A stretch of 16,285 bases of DNA from Gammaproteobacteria bacterium (GCA_026706425.1 JAPOYW010000384.1:1-16285), one strand, 5' to 3'; positions 1 to 7,637 are shown, numbered from the stretch's first letter. Translations and numbers: made by a program. Notes: generated from the sequence alone by a model not told the origin.

Positions 1-485
1 CTGCCGTGTTCCATTCCGAGATCCGACAGCGCCACGACAAAGGAGAAGTGATTGCTGGTGTCGTAGACCCTGACGGGGTCATCGCCGTTTTCGACAATGC
101 GGTCGTGGTGCCATCGGTTCTCGCCGACGCCCTGGTATTTCGGAAAGAACTTGGTCTGCCAGAGCACGAGGTCCCTGCCGAAACAGTCCGCTACCACGGA
201 CTGCAGGTTGGCGTCGAGGAAGAGTTCCCCTATCACGCCGAACGCCATGTGTCTGTTGATCAGCGTGGTGTGGCGGAGTTCCTGTCCCGCCAGGGTCGCC
301 AGCGAGTTCTGCGCCCGTTGCAGTGCCTGTAGCCCGATGGCCACCTCGGATACCGCGTCGAGTATCGACTGGTCGGCCAACTCGAACGGCCCTGTGAGGC
401 CATCTCGCTGCAATTGACCGATGTAGCGTCGCATTTCCGGCCGCGCATTGCGGCCTTGGTCCACTGCAATTTCGGCATCCCGCAT
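1..485 (-). CDS. PhyH-family Fe(II)/2-oxoglutarate dioxygenase, N-terminal part (cut by window edge)
   Basis: The reading frame starts at ATG 485-483 and stays open to base 1, giving 161 residues; the C-terminal part lies outside the window. It resembles phytanoyl-CoA dioxygenase (PhyH) proteins, non-haem iron oxygenases that hydroxylate small or lipid-like substrates using 2-oxoglutarate and O2. The HxD half of the iron-binding facial triad is visible as RWHHD, with H126 and D128. It is preceded by DLVLWQTKFFPK and followed by a cupin-like strand, SNHFSFVVALSD. The distal His and the 2-oxoglutarate-binding Arg are not in view. The start lies 4 nt after the sulfatase stop codon, with a GGAG about 7 nt upstream of the ATG, so the two genes are probably co-transcribed. 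No signal peptide is seen, so it should be cytoplasmic. The family call is fairly secure; the substrate is unknown. Confidence 0.8.
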   Translation of the reverse strand, partial: MRDAEIAVDQGRNARPEMRRYIGQLQRDGLTGPFELADQSILDAVSEVAIGLQALQRAQNSLATLAGQELRHTTLINRHMAFGVIGELFLDANLQSVVADCFGRDLVLWQTKFFPKYQGVGENRWHHDRIVENGDDPVRVYDTSNHFSFVVALSDLGMEHG

Positions 486-489
486 GTGC

Positions 490-2100
490 TTACTCCGATT
501 TCACCGCAATCTCAAAAGTCTTTTCCGGACTGTCCCGATAGCCAATCCGGGAGACCCGCGTCCTCAGGCGATGGTCGCCGGGTGGAAGCCGGATGGGCCC
601 GGTGTACACCCGCCAGCGGGCGTCGCCGTCGTCGAGCGTGTGGCAGATGCTGCATCCCTGGGTTGGACTGAACAACTGCAACCGGTGGTTGTCGGGCAGG
701 CTGAACGCGTCAGGTGCCGGCGCTTGCCCGTAAGAGCCCGTCGTGAAGACCAGGCACCTGGCTTCGGCGCAGACGGGTTTCTCTCCGTTTGGATAGTGAA
801 TGGTCTTCATGACCCGTTCGTCGACCATTCCAAGGTCTCCGGTTTCCTTCTGCCAGGCATCGAGTTCCTCGCGCATGCGGTCAAGCACGTCTCGATGGTC
901 GCCGTCCTCGGCAAGGTTGTGCACCTCCCAGGGATCTGTCCGAGTATCGTAGAGTTCCTCGATGGGCCGTGTTTCGGCGAACATGATCGACTGCGTCTCG
1001 TTCAGTTCGCCTTCCAGCCAGGCGCGGTACCACTCCTGCATGATGGGGTGGCGGTTGCGGAACGAGTTCCAGAGCAGGTACGGCTTTTCGGGGAAATAGT
1101 TCTTGATGTACTTGTAGCGCCGGTTCCGAACCGCCCTGACCATGTCGTAGTCGGCATCGGAACGGTCGACGGATGCATGGACGTATTGCCTTTCGGATCC
1201 GGCATGCCCGCCCAGGAAGGCACGACCCTGCATATGCGGCGGCACGGTGATTCCGCAAGCGCTGAGCATCGTCGGACCTAAGTCAACGGTACTGACGAGC
1301 CGGTCGCTAGTGGTGCCGGGCTCGATCATCCCCGGCCACCGGATGATCATCGGCGAGTGTATTCCCTGGTCGTAGGGGTGGCGTTTCCCCCGGGGCATCG
1401 GCCCGTGATCGCTCCAGTGCACGACAATCGTGTTGTCGGCCAGGTCGTCTTCTTCGAGCTGTGCGAGCAGCACGTCCAACACCTGGTCGCATAGCGCGAT
1501 GTTGTCGTAGTCCTTGGCGATGCTCCGTCTGACCCTGGGCGTGTCCGGGAAATACGGCGGCACCTCGACGGCATCGGGGTCGGTGGCTTGAATCCGCTGC
1601 GGCAGCACGTAGCTGAACGGCCAGTTGCGGTCCTCTTCCCACATACCCGATTCGTGGGTGAATTCGGGGTTGAATACGGCGAAGAAGGGCATCGTCATGT
1701 CGGGCCGGTTCCGCCAGTGAGCGGTGTTGGAACAGTCATCCCAGGCGGCGAACGGCGGTTCGAACTGGTAGTCCGTCTTGACGTTGTTGGAGCAGTAGTA
1801 ACCCTCTCGCCGCAAATACTCGCCCAGGCATTTGACGTAGTGCGGTGCCGGTGCGTCGTATGCCTGACCGCGGGTTGTCCTCATGTGGTGGGCACCGATG
1901 CTGGTCGGATACATCCCGGTGATCACCGCCGCCCGTGCCGGCGCGCAGATCGGCGCCGTCGAGAACGCATGGGGATAGATGCACCCTTCGGATGCCAGGC
2001 GGTCAACTGCCGGCGTGCGTGCGACCGGGTCGCCATAGCAGCCGTAGAGCGGCAGGCAGTCCTCGAAACTGATCCACAGAACGTTCGGTTTGTCCGCCAC
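490..2100 (-). CDS. S1-type sulfatase with C-terminal chitobiase/Fn3-like domain
   Basis: This 536-residue protein is an arylsulfatase-superfamily (S1) sulfate ester hydrolase. The formylglycine motif reads CAPARAAVITG with C52, P54 and R56; C52 would need oxidation to formylglycine by an FGE-type enzyme. Other active-site landmarks are D14 near the N terminus (ISFEDC), K108, H149, D231-H232 in WSDHG, and K239. The core ends near residue 420. The last 65 or so residues (GCSICHTLDD, YTGPIRL, IGYRDS) look like a CHB_HEX_C/Fn3-type beta-sandwich appended to some sulfatases and glycosidases. The N terminus (MADKPNVLWISF) is not a signal peptide, so the enzyme appears cytoplasmic. The start is GTG at 2100-2098, chosen because a full AGGAGG lies 8 nt upstream. 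It heads an operon with the PhyH gene that follows. The specific sulfated substrate is unknown. Confidence 0.9.
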   Translation of the reverse strand: MADKPNVLWISFEDCLPLYGCYGDPVARTPAVDRLASEGCIYPHAFSTAPICAPARAAVITGMYPTSIGAHHMRTTRGQAYDAPAPHYVKCLGEYLRREGYYCSNNVKTDYQFEPPFAAWDDCSNTAHWRNRPDMTMPFFAVFNPEFTHESGMWEEDRNWPFSYVLPQRIQATDPDAVEVPPYFPDTPRVRRSIAKDYDNIALCDQVLDVLLAQLEEDDLADNTIVVHWSDHGPMPRGKRHPYDQGIHSPMIIRWPGMIEPGTTSDRLVSTVDLGPTMLSACGITVPPHMQGRAFLGGHAGSERQYVHASVDRSDADYDMVRAVRNRRYKYIKNYFPEKPYLLWNSFRNRHPIMQEWYRAWLEGELNETQSIMFAETRPIEELYDTRTDPWEVHNLAEDGDHRDVLDRMREELDAWQKETGDLGMVDERVMKTIHYPNGEKPVCAEARCLVFTTGSYGQAPAPDAFSLPDNHRLQLFSPTQGCSICHTLDDGDARWRVYTGPIRLPPGDHRLRTRVSRIGYRDSPEKTFEIAVKSE

Positions 2101-2108
2101 TGGCGCGG

Positions 2109-2114
2109 CCTCCT
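2109..2114 (-). promoter_or_regulatory. Consensus ribosome binding site that fixes the GTG start of the sulfatase
   Basis: The minus strand reads AGGAGG here, a complete anti-16S match, with 8 nt between it and the GTG at 2100-2098. No ATG near this position fits the sulfatase N terminus, so this site decides in favour of GTG initiation. Confidence 0.75.
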
Positions 2115-2139
2115 TTACTCGCGACTCTCATCCGACGAG

Positions 2140-2248
2140 CCGTAGGGGCGACCCTTGTGGTCGCCCGCATCGCCTGAACCGAAGCCCGTGTTGGGGCGAA
2201 CACGGGCGAGGGCGCGCCCTTTCGGGCACGATAGCCTCGCCCCTACGG
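2140..2248. repeat. Palindromic REP/MITE-like element with nested hairpins
   Basis: The stretch is bounded by a perfect 12-bp inverted repeat: CCGTAGGGGCGA at 2140-2151 and TCGCCCCTACGG at 2237-2248. Inside are a hairpin with stem GGGCGACC/GGTCGCCC (2146-2153 and 2159-2166, 5-nt loop), a second with stem GCCCGTGTT/AACACGGGC (2184-2192 and 2199-2207, 6-nt loop), and a GGGCGCGCCC palindrome at 2210-2219. The first 29 bases of the core (2141-2169) recur exactly at 11245-11273. There is no coding potential. It sits between the sulfatase and the coiled-coil gene, about 40 bp upstream of the sulfatase start. A non-autonomous dispersed element is the best reading; a role in mRNA processing or insulation is only possible. 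Confidence 0.75.
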
Positions 2249-2308
2249 CGCCTTCATCGCCGTGCGCGTCTCGCTCTCAACTGTCCAGATGGGCACCGCT
2301 CACGAACG

Positions 2309-2749
2309 CTAGCTGGGCGGTACAGCCTTGTTCGACGGTCGCGCATCCGCCTCGACGGCGCTGAGCCGGGCGTCGAATCCCACCATCGCTGCACGGATTG
2401 CCGCGACGTCGACCTCCACGGAGCGGAGGCGGTCGTCGAGGCCGGCAATATCCGACGAGATCTCTGTGCGGACCTTGTCGATGTCGTTGCGCAGATCTCG
2501 GCGGAGTTCGTCGATGTCGTTGCCGAGATCTCGGCGGAGTTCGTCGATGTTATTGCCGAGATCCCGGCGAACCTGGTCGATGCTTCCCTCGAGGTTCGAA
2601 TGGGCCGTCTGCATCATCGTGCCCAGGGTCAACGCCGCAGTCACGACGGTCGTCAACACGGCGATCGTCCTTCCGTCTAGCCATGCGGGTAGGACCAACC
2701 GGGCGCTTCGGGTCGGTTCGTTGTTGGAGGTGGCTTCTCCCGTTGTCAT
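2309..2749 (-). CDS. Small single-pass membrane protein with 11-residue coiled-coil repeats
   Basis: This 146-residue protein matches no named family I can identify. After a polar N terminus of about 27 residues comes one hydrophobic segment (about 28-47, IAVLTTVVTAALTLGTMM). Four nearly identical 11-residue units follow, with Ile at 57, 68, 79, 90 and 101 (pattern IDELRRDLGND), then a charged helix to about residue 135. The spacing indicates a hendecad coiled coil, a weakly right-handed type, probably oligomeric. The charged residues before the membrane segment (D25, R27) leave topology unclear. The start is ATG at 2749-2747; no good Shine-Dalgarno is visible, so the start is less certain than the frame. 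It is transcribed in the same direction as the sulfatase downstream but separated by the repeat element. A scaffold or trimeric stalk role is a guess. Confidence 0.65.
   Translation of the reverse strand: MTTGEATSNNEPTRSARLVLPAWLDGRTIAVLTTVVTAALTLGTMMQTAHSNLEGSIDQVRRDLGNNIDELRRDLGNDIDELRRDLRNDIDKVRTEISSDIAGLDDRLRSVEVDVAAIRAAMVGFDARLSAVEADARPSNKAVPPS
2477..2583. repeat. 33-bp tandem repeat inside the coiled-coil gene
   Basis: The octamer GTCGATGT (last copy ends in C) recurs at 2477, 2510, 2543 and 2576, exactly 33 bp apart. Adjacent units match closely along their length. Each unit encodes one 11-residue coiled-coil repeat of the minus-strand protein, so the array preserves the frame. Copy number could vary by replication slippage without disrupting the protein. 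Confidence 0.85.
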
Positions 2750-3019
2750 TGCTGCGTACTACCGAGTCTGTGGAGTGCGGCCATGATGCCGCACCCCTTA
2801 ACGCCCGTATGCCGGACATTACCACTACGGCGGGTACGAAATCTCTCACGCCCGGCCCAAGGGCCCGCTGAGGCCAGCCCCACCTGCCGCGGCGTTGTCC
2901 GTGCCCGCCGAGTTCCGCCGCCTTGGTTCAGAACCCGCGTTAAGCGTTGGTTCCGCTGGGTTGCGTTTCCCTGGTGACGGCTTAAGCGACGAGCCGACCA
3001 CCAGGGAAGTAACGACGCC
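2750..3019. other. Intergenic region between coiled-coil gene and TonB receptor A
   Basis: No convincing gene is seen in these 270 bases; the short open frames here lack family resemblance and ribosome binding sites. The promoter of the coiled-coil gene (minus strand) should lie here, but no clear -35/-10 pair was found. The only distinct element is the stem-loop at 2967-3008, directly behind receptor A. Confidence 0.5.
2967..3008 (-). terminator. Stem-loop just downstream of TonB receptor A
   Basis: A perfect 10-bp inverted repeat, TTCCCTGGTG (2967-2976) with CACCAGGGAA (2999-3008), encloses a further 5-bp stem, CGGCT (2978-2982) with AGCCG (2992-2996), around a 9-nt loop. It begins 11 nt past the receptor A stop codon on the minus strand. 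No T-run follows, so it is not a textbook intrinsic terminator. It may act as a weak or Rho-assisted terminator or as a 3' mRNA stabiliser. Confidence 0.5.
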
Positions 3020-5806
3020 CTACAGCTTGTAGCGCACGCCCAACTGGAACCGACGTCCGGCGTTGATCGCTGCCGCGAAGTGATCCTGGGTGCCCGTTCC
3101 CAACCGATGGTAGTAGTAGACGTTCTCGTCGGTTAGGTTGATGGCTTCGACGGCGAACTTGAGCTTGTCGTTCAGCGCATAGCTGAGCGCCGCATCGAGT
3201 TGGCTGTACGGCTCGACGAACGTGGGGTGCGGTTGCCAGGCGACGCCGATGTTGTCCAGGAACTCGTCGCGGAAGTTGTGCGACACGCGGCCGCTCCACG
3301 GACCCTTCTCGTAGAACACCGTGAAGTTGACCGTGTTGTCGGACAAGCCCGGAACGCTGTACGAGGCGTTCGTCTTCTGGCTTACGAAGTCCGACCCGGA
3401 GTCGATCAACGTGTAGTTGGCGATCACGCCGAGCCCGTCGAATGGCGGCGGCAGCAGGCCCTCCATCGTCCGCTGGAACGAAAGCTCCAAGCCGACCAGG
3501 CTCGAATCCGCCGTGTTGAGCGGCGTGAAGTGGTCGAGTACCAGGGGCGCGTTCGTTATGGGGTCGATGATGTTGGGGAACGGGACTGACTCGAAGTCAT
3601 CCTGAATGAACCCTTCCATGTTCTTGGTGAAGAGGCCCACCGAGAAGATCGAGTAGTCCGCGAAATACCACTCCACGGCCAGATCGAACTGCACCCCGAT
3701 GGTCGGGTCGAGTTCGGCGTTGCCGCCCCGCATGGTGCGGTTTCTTGGCTGAACGCTCAAGTTGGGGCGCGTTCGGCCGAAGTCCGGCCGACTCATCACT
3801 TTGGCGACCGACAGCCGGATCACGAGGTCGTCCCGAGGATCGAGCCGGACATTGAAGGACGGCAGCAAGTGCTCGTATGCGTGTCCTTGACTGATGAACT
3901 CCGGGGCGCCTATGAGGATCTCGGGCGCCGTCTCGTCGCTGAAGTCGATGCCGTAGGGCTGCGCGACCTGCCCCTCCGAGCTGGTGTCGTTGTCGACGTA
4001 CCGCACGCCGACATTGCCGGAATACGGTATGTCGCCCAGTTCGCCGCTGAACGTGACCATGGCGTACAACGCGGTGCTGTCGTCCTCGTGGTCGACGTCT
4101 TCGTTGAAGCGGCCGGACGTGTATTCGTCGAGGGACTTGCCGGTTCCCGTGTTGAACCCGCCGCCGGCCCGGATCTCGACCGCCCGGGTGATGAAGGCGT
4201 CCTGGAGGGCGTAGAAGGGCGGGCTGAGTACCCGTTTGGGGATGTCCGCCCCGATGGCGTCCAGGAAGTCCGCATTCGCGGGGAATTCGAGGCCGCCGCC
4301 GAAGTCATTGATCGGATCATTGATGAAAGCCCTGCTGTTCAGATACCTGGACCTGTCCCGGCGTTCCTGGCTGTAGGACCGGAAGCCGACCTGGACCGTG
4401 TCGAGCCAGTCCCCGTCGAGTTCGTAGGTCGCATCCACCCTGAACTGGATGTTCGAGTCGTCGACGATATGCTCCTGCACCGACTGCTTCACGACGCTGA
4501 AGAAATTGGGGTCCGTCAAGGGAGAAGTCGAGGTCAAGGAGGGGATTCCGCCCGGGCCGTTCTGGTGGTAGGTCATCTGCGCCCGCGTGTTCCGCATCAG
4601 GGCGTCCCGGTTCTGGATCGGCGCTTCCGTATCGGACACCGCCACATCCAAGTTGAGGGAAAGCCTGTCTGTGGCCTGCAACTGCAGGTTGGCACCGTAG
4701 TTCACCGCCACGTTGTCGACTTCCTCGGTGGCGTGCTGCATGAACGCGCCCGCGCCCGAGGTCGAGACCATGGAGAAGATGCCGGTGCCGTTGTCGTCGT
4801 AGCGTTCCGCGGCGGTGATCCTCGGATGACCCTGGGACAGGCGGAAGGACCGCCAGTAGTCGATCTCCGAGGCCTCATTCTTGGTGTACAGCATGTCCAA
4901 GGTCACATCGACACGGTCGGAAGGCTGGAATTGCAGGGCGGAGGAGATGTTAAGGCGGTCCCGGTCGGTGAGATGCAGTTCCCCGTGAATCTGTTTCGGG
5001 TAGTAGCCGGTCCCGAGGTTCACGCCGTCAATCACCACCGGCAGCGGATTGTTGATGAAGCCGTAGTGGTGAATGGAGTCCGAGCGGAACACCCGATTGT
5101 CCCACTGCGCCGAAACCATAAAGCCCATCGTCTCGCTCAACACGTCGCTGAAGAGCGCGAAGACGCCGGGCGCCGTGTCGTCCGCCAGCTCGTTGATGGT
5201 GGAGTCCAGCGCGAAGGCGATGTGCCGCTCGCCCAGTTCCAGGGGCTTGCGCGGCTGGATGTCCACGAAGCCGCCGAGTCCGCCTTCCACGTGATCGGCC
5301 CGAGGCGACTTGTGCACCTCGACGGCCTGTACCAGCCCCGCCTGGAAGGCGTCGAATCCGACGACGCGGGATTTCGGGTTGGTCTGACCCCGGCCGTCGT
5401 GGCTTCCCGGCGCGTTGTTGGACGCCGAGACGCGCCCGGCGATGGTCGTTTGCACGAACTGGGGACCGAGGCCCCGGACGCTGACGAACTTGCCCTCGCC
5501 GCTCTTGCGGTCGATGGCGACGCCGCTGATGCGCTGCAAGGCTTCCGCCAGGTTCTGTTCCGGGAACGCCCCGATGTCCTCCGCGGTGATCGCGTCGACA
5601 AAGTGGTCGGCCTGTCGCTTGCGTTCGAGCGACTGCTCGAGGCTGGTGCGGATGCCGCGGACGATGACCACTTCGACGTCGTCCTCGTCGTCGGCGGTTG
5701 CCTCGTCTTCCGCCTCTTCCTGGGCGAGCGCGTTGCCGGTAAGCAGCATGGCTGCACCAGCCACCAGGCGCCAGATTGCAGGATGTGATTTGGTCTTCGG
5801 TGACAT
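3020..5806 (-). CDS. TonB-dependent outer-membrane receptor A (no STN domain)
   Basis: This 928-residue protein is an outer-membrane, energy-coupled importer with a plug inside a 22-strand beta-barrel. Residues 1-28 form a Sec signal peptide ending in ALA before QEE. An acidic linker leads to a TonB-box-like stretch, VEVVIVRGIR (about 44-53). The plug starts near residue 68 (DAITAEDIGAFP, then FVSVRGLGPQF) and the barrel fills the rest, ending in FQLGVRYKL, slightly off the usual terminal aromatic residue. Style and length match the TonB-dependent receptors abundant in Xanthomonas, Caulobacter and marine gammaproteobacteria, often used for glycans or other scarce nutrients. It is strongly similar to receptor B along its length but lacks the N-terminal signalling domain, so it transports without signalling. 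It is divergent from the ECF sigma gene and may be that factor's target. The ATG at 5806 has an AAGGGG 9 nt upstream. The ligand is unknown. Confidence 0.93.
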   Translation of the reverse strand: MSPKTKSHPAIWRLVAGAAMLLTGNALAQEEAEDEATADDEDDVEVVIVRGIRTSLEQSLERKRQADHFVDAITAEDIGAFPEQNLAEALQRISGVAIDRKSGEGKFVSVRGLGPQFVQTTIAGRVSASNNAPGSHDGRGQTNPKSRVVGFDAFQAGLVQAVEVHKSPRADHVEGGLGGFVDIQPRKPLELGERHIAFALDSTINELADDTAPGVFALFSDVLSETMGFMVSAQWDNRVFRSDSIHHYGFINNPLPVVIDGVNLGTGYYPKQIHGELHLTDRDRLNISSALQFQPSDRVDVTLDMLYTKNEASEIDYWRSFRLSQGHPRITAAERYDDNGTGIFSMVSTSGAGAFMQHATEEVDNVAVNYGANLQLQATDRLSLNLDVAVSDTEAPIQNRDALMRNTRAQMTYHQNGPGGIPSLTSTSPLTDPNFFSVVKQSVQEHIVDDSNIQFRVDATYELDGDWLDTVQVGFRSYSQERRDRSRYLNSRAFINDPINDFGGGLEFPANADFLDAIGADIPKRVLSPPFYALQDAFITRAVEIRAGGGFNTGTGKSLDEYTSGRFNEDVDHEDDSTALYAMVTFSGELGDIPYSGNVGVRYVDNDTSSEGQVAQPYGIDFSDETAPEILIGAPEFISQGHAYEHLLPSFNVRLDPRDDLVIRLSVAKVMSRPDFGRTRPNLSVQPRNRTMRGGNAELDPTIGVQFDLAVEWYFADYSIFSVGLFTKNMEGFIQDDFESVPFPNIIDPITNAPLVLDHFTPLNTADSSLVGLELSFQRTMEGLLPPPFDGLGVIANYTLIDSGSDFVSQKTNASYSVPGLSDNTVNFTVFYEKGPWSGRVSHNFRDEFLDNIGVAWQPHPTFVEPYSQLDAALSYALNDKLKFAVEAINLTDENVYYYHRLGTGTQDHFAAAINAGRRFQLGVRYKL

Positions 5807-5998
5807 GCTGTCGTTCCCCTTCTACGGCGACGTTCCGTGCTCCGGTTGATCCGTGCACGGCTTTGGTTGGGATACCATCCCCCGTGTAGGCTAGACGTAG
5901 AGGACGCCGATTCCCTCACCTGTTTTTTGGCGTCGAGCCCGGTTTGCCGGATGGCGGCGTGGACCCTATGATGGCCGCGTTTGGGAAACGGATGTCAG
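5807..5998. promoter_or_regulatory. Divergent control region between TonB receptor A and the ECF sigma factor
   Basis: These 192 bases must hold promoters for both directions. Two dyads lie on the receptor A side: a perfect palindrome CCGTGCACGG at 5851-5860, and GGGAT-acc-ATCCC at 5869-5881, 45 to 75 nt upstream of the receptor A ATG. On the sigma side is a sigma70-like promoter (5944-5972, listed separately). The minus strand carries CGTCTAG (revcomp of 5892-5898), which resembles the CGTC-type -10 of ECF promoters, but no -35 at the usual spacing was found. Operator function for the dyads is inference. Confidence 0.45.
5944..5972 (+). promoter_or_regulatory. Putative sigma70-type promoter of the sigma/anti-sigma/receptor B operon
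   Basis: TTGCCG (5944-5949, 4 of 6 to the -35 consensus) and TATGAT (5967-5972, 5 of 6 to the -10 consensus) are 17 bp apart. Transcription would begin near 5979, leaving about 20 nt of leader before the ATG at 5999. That fits the ATG better than the in-frame TTG at 5981. Confidence 0.45.
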
Positions 5999-6526
5999 AT
6001 GATCCGGGCGCAACCTGACCTCGTGCCGGACGGTGCCGAACGGTTCGCGGTGCTGGCGCGGGAGTATCGTCCTGCGCTCAAGCGCTTTTTCGGCAAGCGC
6101 GCGCGTCAGCCCGCGGACGTCGAGGATCTTGTTCAAGAGGTGTTGCTACGGCTGGCCGTTCGTGGCGATTGGGACAGCATCGGTCAGCCGGAAGCGTACC
6201 TGATGCGCACCGCCACCAACGTGTGGCGGGACTATCTTCGCAAGAAGGAAACGCGTGCCGAAGACGGGCACGAGGAATTTACCGAGGGCCATCTGTGGGC
6301 GGAACACGGTCCTCCGGATGAGGTGGAGGGCATCGAGTCGGTCGATGCGGTACTTGGGGCACTTGCCGAATTGCCGGAGCGTACGCGTCAGGTTTTTGTG
6401 CTCTGTCGCGTCGAAGGTATTAGACAGAAGCGTGTTGCGAGAAGACTGGGTGTCTCGGTGAGCGCGGTGGAGAAACACATGATCAGGGCGATTGCCCATC
6501 TGGCATCGAGCCTGGGCGGGCGATGA
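5999..6526 (+). CDS. ECF (FecI-type) RNA polymerase sigma factor
   Basis: This 175-residue protein has the two-domain layout of extracytoplasmic-function sigma factors. Region 2 spans about 20-85 and includes DVEDLVQEVLLRLA and YLMRTATNVWRDYLRKK, which bind core polymerase and the -10 element. Region 4 spans about 115-168, with LPERTRQVFVLCRVEG and the helix-turn-helix VARRLGVSVSAVEKHM that binds the -35. Such proteins direct transcription of TonB-receptor genes when their FecR partner relays an outer-membrane signal. The FecR gene follows after 1 nt. ATG 5999 is chosen; an in-frame TTG at 5981 would add six residues but sits almost on the predicted transcription start. Likely targets are receptor A, receptor B or both. 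The family is certain; targets are inferred. Confidence 0.92.
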   Translation: MIRAQPDLVPDGAERFAVLAREYRPALKRFFGKRARQPADVEDLVQEVLLRLAVRGDWDSIGQPEAYLMRTATNVWRDYLRKKETRAEDGHEEFTEGHLWAEHGPPDEVEGIESVDAVLGALAELPERTRQVFVLCRVEGIRQKRVARRLGVSVSAVEKHMIRAIAHLASSLGGR

Positions 6527-6527
6527 G

Positions 6528-7637
6528 ATGAAGCTGGTTCGTCTGCACGCCCCGCCGTCGGGTTCGGTGGAGGAAGCCGCCGCGTACTGGGTCATGCGGC
6601 TGGACTCGCCGGGCTGCGCACCCTCCGACCGGGCGGCGTTCGAGAAGTGGCGCGCCACGCACCCCTCGCATGCCGAGGCGTATTCGAATGCGCGACGGGC
6701 ATTGGCGACCGTCGATCAGCACCTTGGCAGCGCCGAATTGACCAGACTCGGCGAGCGCGTGTTCAGGGAAACGGGCAAGTCGCCGAGGCCGTTGCGCCGC
6801 TATGCGGGGATGGGGTTCGCGGCCGCCTGTGCGCTGATCCTGGGTGTGCTGCTGTACCCGCCAAGCCCCGCTGACCCTCAAGTCGATCAGCAGCCGCGCG
6901 TTGCGGCAGGCACGTTCGAAACGGCCGTTGGCGAGCGCTCCACCGTTGGATTGCCGGATGACTCGTCGGTAACGTTGAACACCGACACGGTGGTCGAGGT
7001 GCGTTTTGCCGAGCATTCCGATGTTCGGCGACTGGTGCTGGTGCGCGGACAGGCTCACTTCGAGGTGGCGAAGGATCCGCGTCCGTTCGAGGTGCTCGCC
7101 CTCGGTCGGCGTATCGTGGCGATGGGCACGGCTTTCGATGTCCGGATCGACGCCGAACTCGGTGTTCTGGTGACGTTGCTGGAAGGTCGCGTCGCCGTCG
7201 ACGAGGTGAATCGGGGCGCTACGGCACTCGCGCCGACGCGGAATCCCGTCGGCGTTGCCGCGTCGGGTGGGACCGTCCTCAACGCCGGTGAGCAGTTGAT
7301 TGCGAGGCGGAACGAACCCCCGAGGGTGGTCACGGTGGACATGGAGCAGGTCGCTGGCTGGCGCGCAGGCCAGCTTGTGTTCCGGGACGATCCGTTGCGG
7401 GATGTGATCGATGAGATCAATCGCTACAGTACGAGGAAGCTCGTTCTCGATGACGATGAACGACTCGATGGCATCCAGATTGGCGGGGTCTTCAAAGCCG
7501 GCAGTACCGATTCGTTCCTCCGAGCGGTGGAGGAACTCTACCCCGTCGAAGCCCATCGCCTCGGACCCGACCAGATCGCCCTGGTCTGGGTTGACGAGGC
7601 GTCCGACATCCAAGGTTCTGCCCAGCCGCTAGACTAA
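6528..7637 (+). CDS. FecR-family anti-sigma factor / transmembrane sensor
   Basis: This 369-residue inner-membrane protein links the periplasm to the sigma factor encoded just before it. The cytoplasmic DUF4880-like sigma-binding region (about 15-56) contains AAYWVMRLDS and AFEKWRATHPSHAEAY. A single membrane span lies at about 92-110. The periplasmic FecR domain (about 130-220) includes GERSTVGLPDDSSVTLNTDT, GQAHFEVAKDPRPFEV and TAFDVRI. A C-terminal STN-like/DUF4974 region lies at about 280-353 (GWRAGQLVFRDDPLRDVIDEI). The FecR domain is expected to contact the STN domain of receptor B. The start is ATG 6528, 1 nt after the sigma stop; the frame extends a little upstream inside the sigma gene, but a DUF4880-type N terminus fits the ATG. 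Receptor B follows after 37 nt, completing a sigma-FecR-receptor operon. Confidence 0.93.
   Translation: MKLVRLHAPPSGSVEEAAAYWVMRLDSPGCAPSDRAAFEKWRATHPSHAEAYSNARRALATVDQHLGSAELTRLGERVFRETGKSPRPLRRYAGMGFAAACALILGVLLYPPSPADPQVDQQPRVAAGTFETAVGERSTVGLPDDSSVTLNTDTVVEVRFAEHSDVRRLVLVRGQAHFEVAKDPRPFEVLALGRRIVAMGTAFDVRIDAELGVLVTLLEGRVAVDEVNRGATALAPTRNPVGVAASGGTVLNAGEQLIARRNEPPRVVTVDMEQVAGWRAGQLVFRDDPLRDVIDEINRYSTRKLVLDDDERLDGIQIGGVFKAGSTDSFLRAVEELYPVEAHRLGPDQIALVWVDEASDIQGSAQPLD

Noticed and set aside
2783..2977. A 64-codon plus-strand open frame in the gap before receptor A
   Set aside because: Arg/Pro-rich composition, no ribosome binding site and no family resemblance; treated as non-coding.
3869..5788. 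A 639-codon open frame on the plus strand opposite receptor A
   Set aside because: It is antisense to an unmistakable TonB receptor. Long antisense frames are expected in GC-rich coding DNA, and its Val/Arg/Asp-rich product resembles no family.
5884..5925. A possible ECF-type promoter for receptor A on the minus strand (GGGAAT with CGTCTA)
   Set aside because: The two boxes are only about 12 bp apart, short of the 15-17 bp normal for ECF promoters, so I do not claim it.
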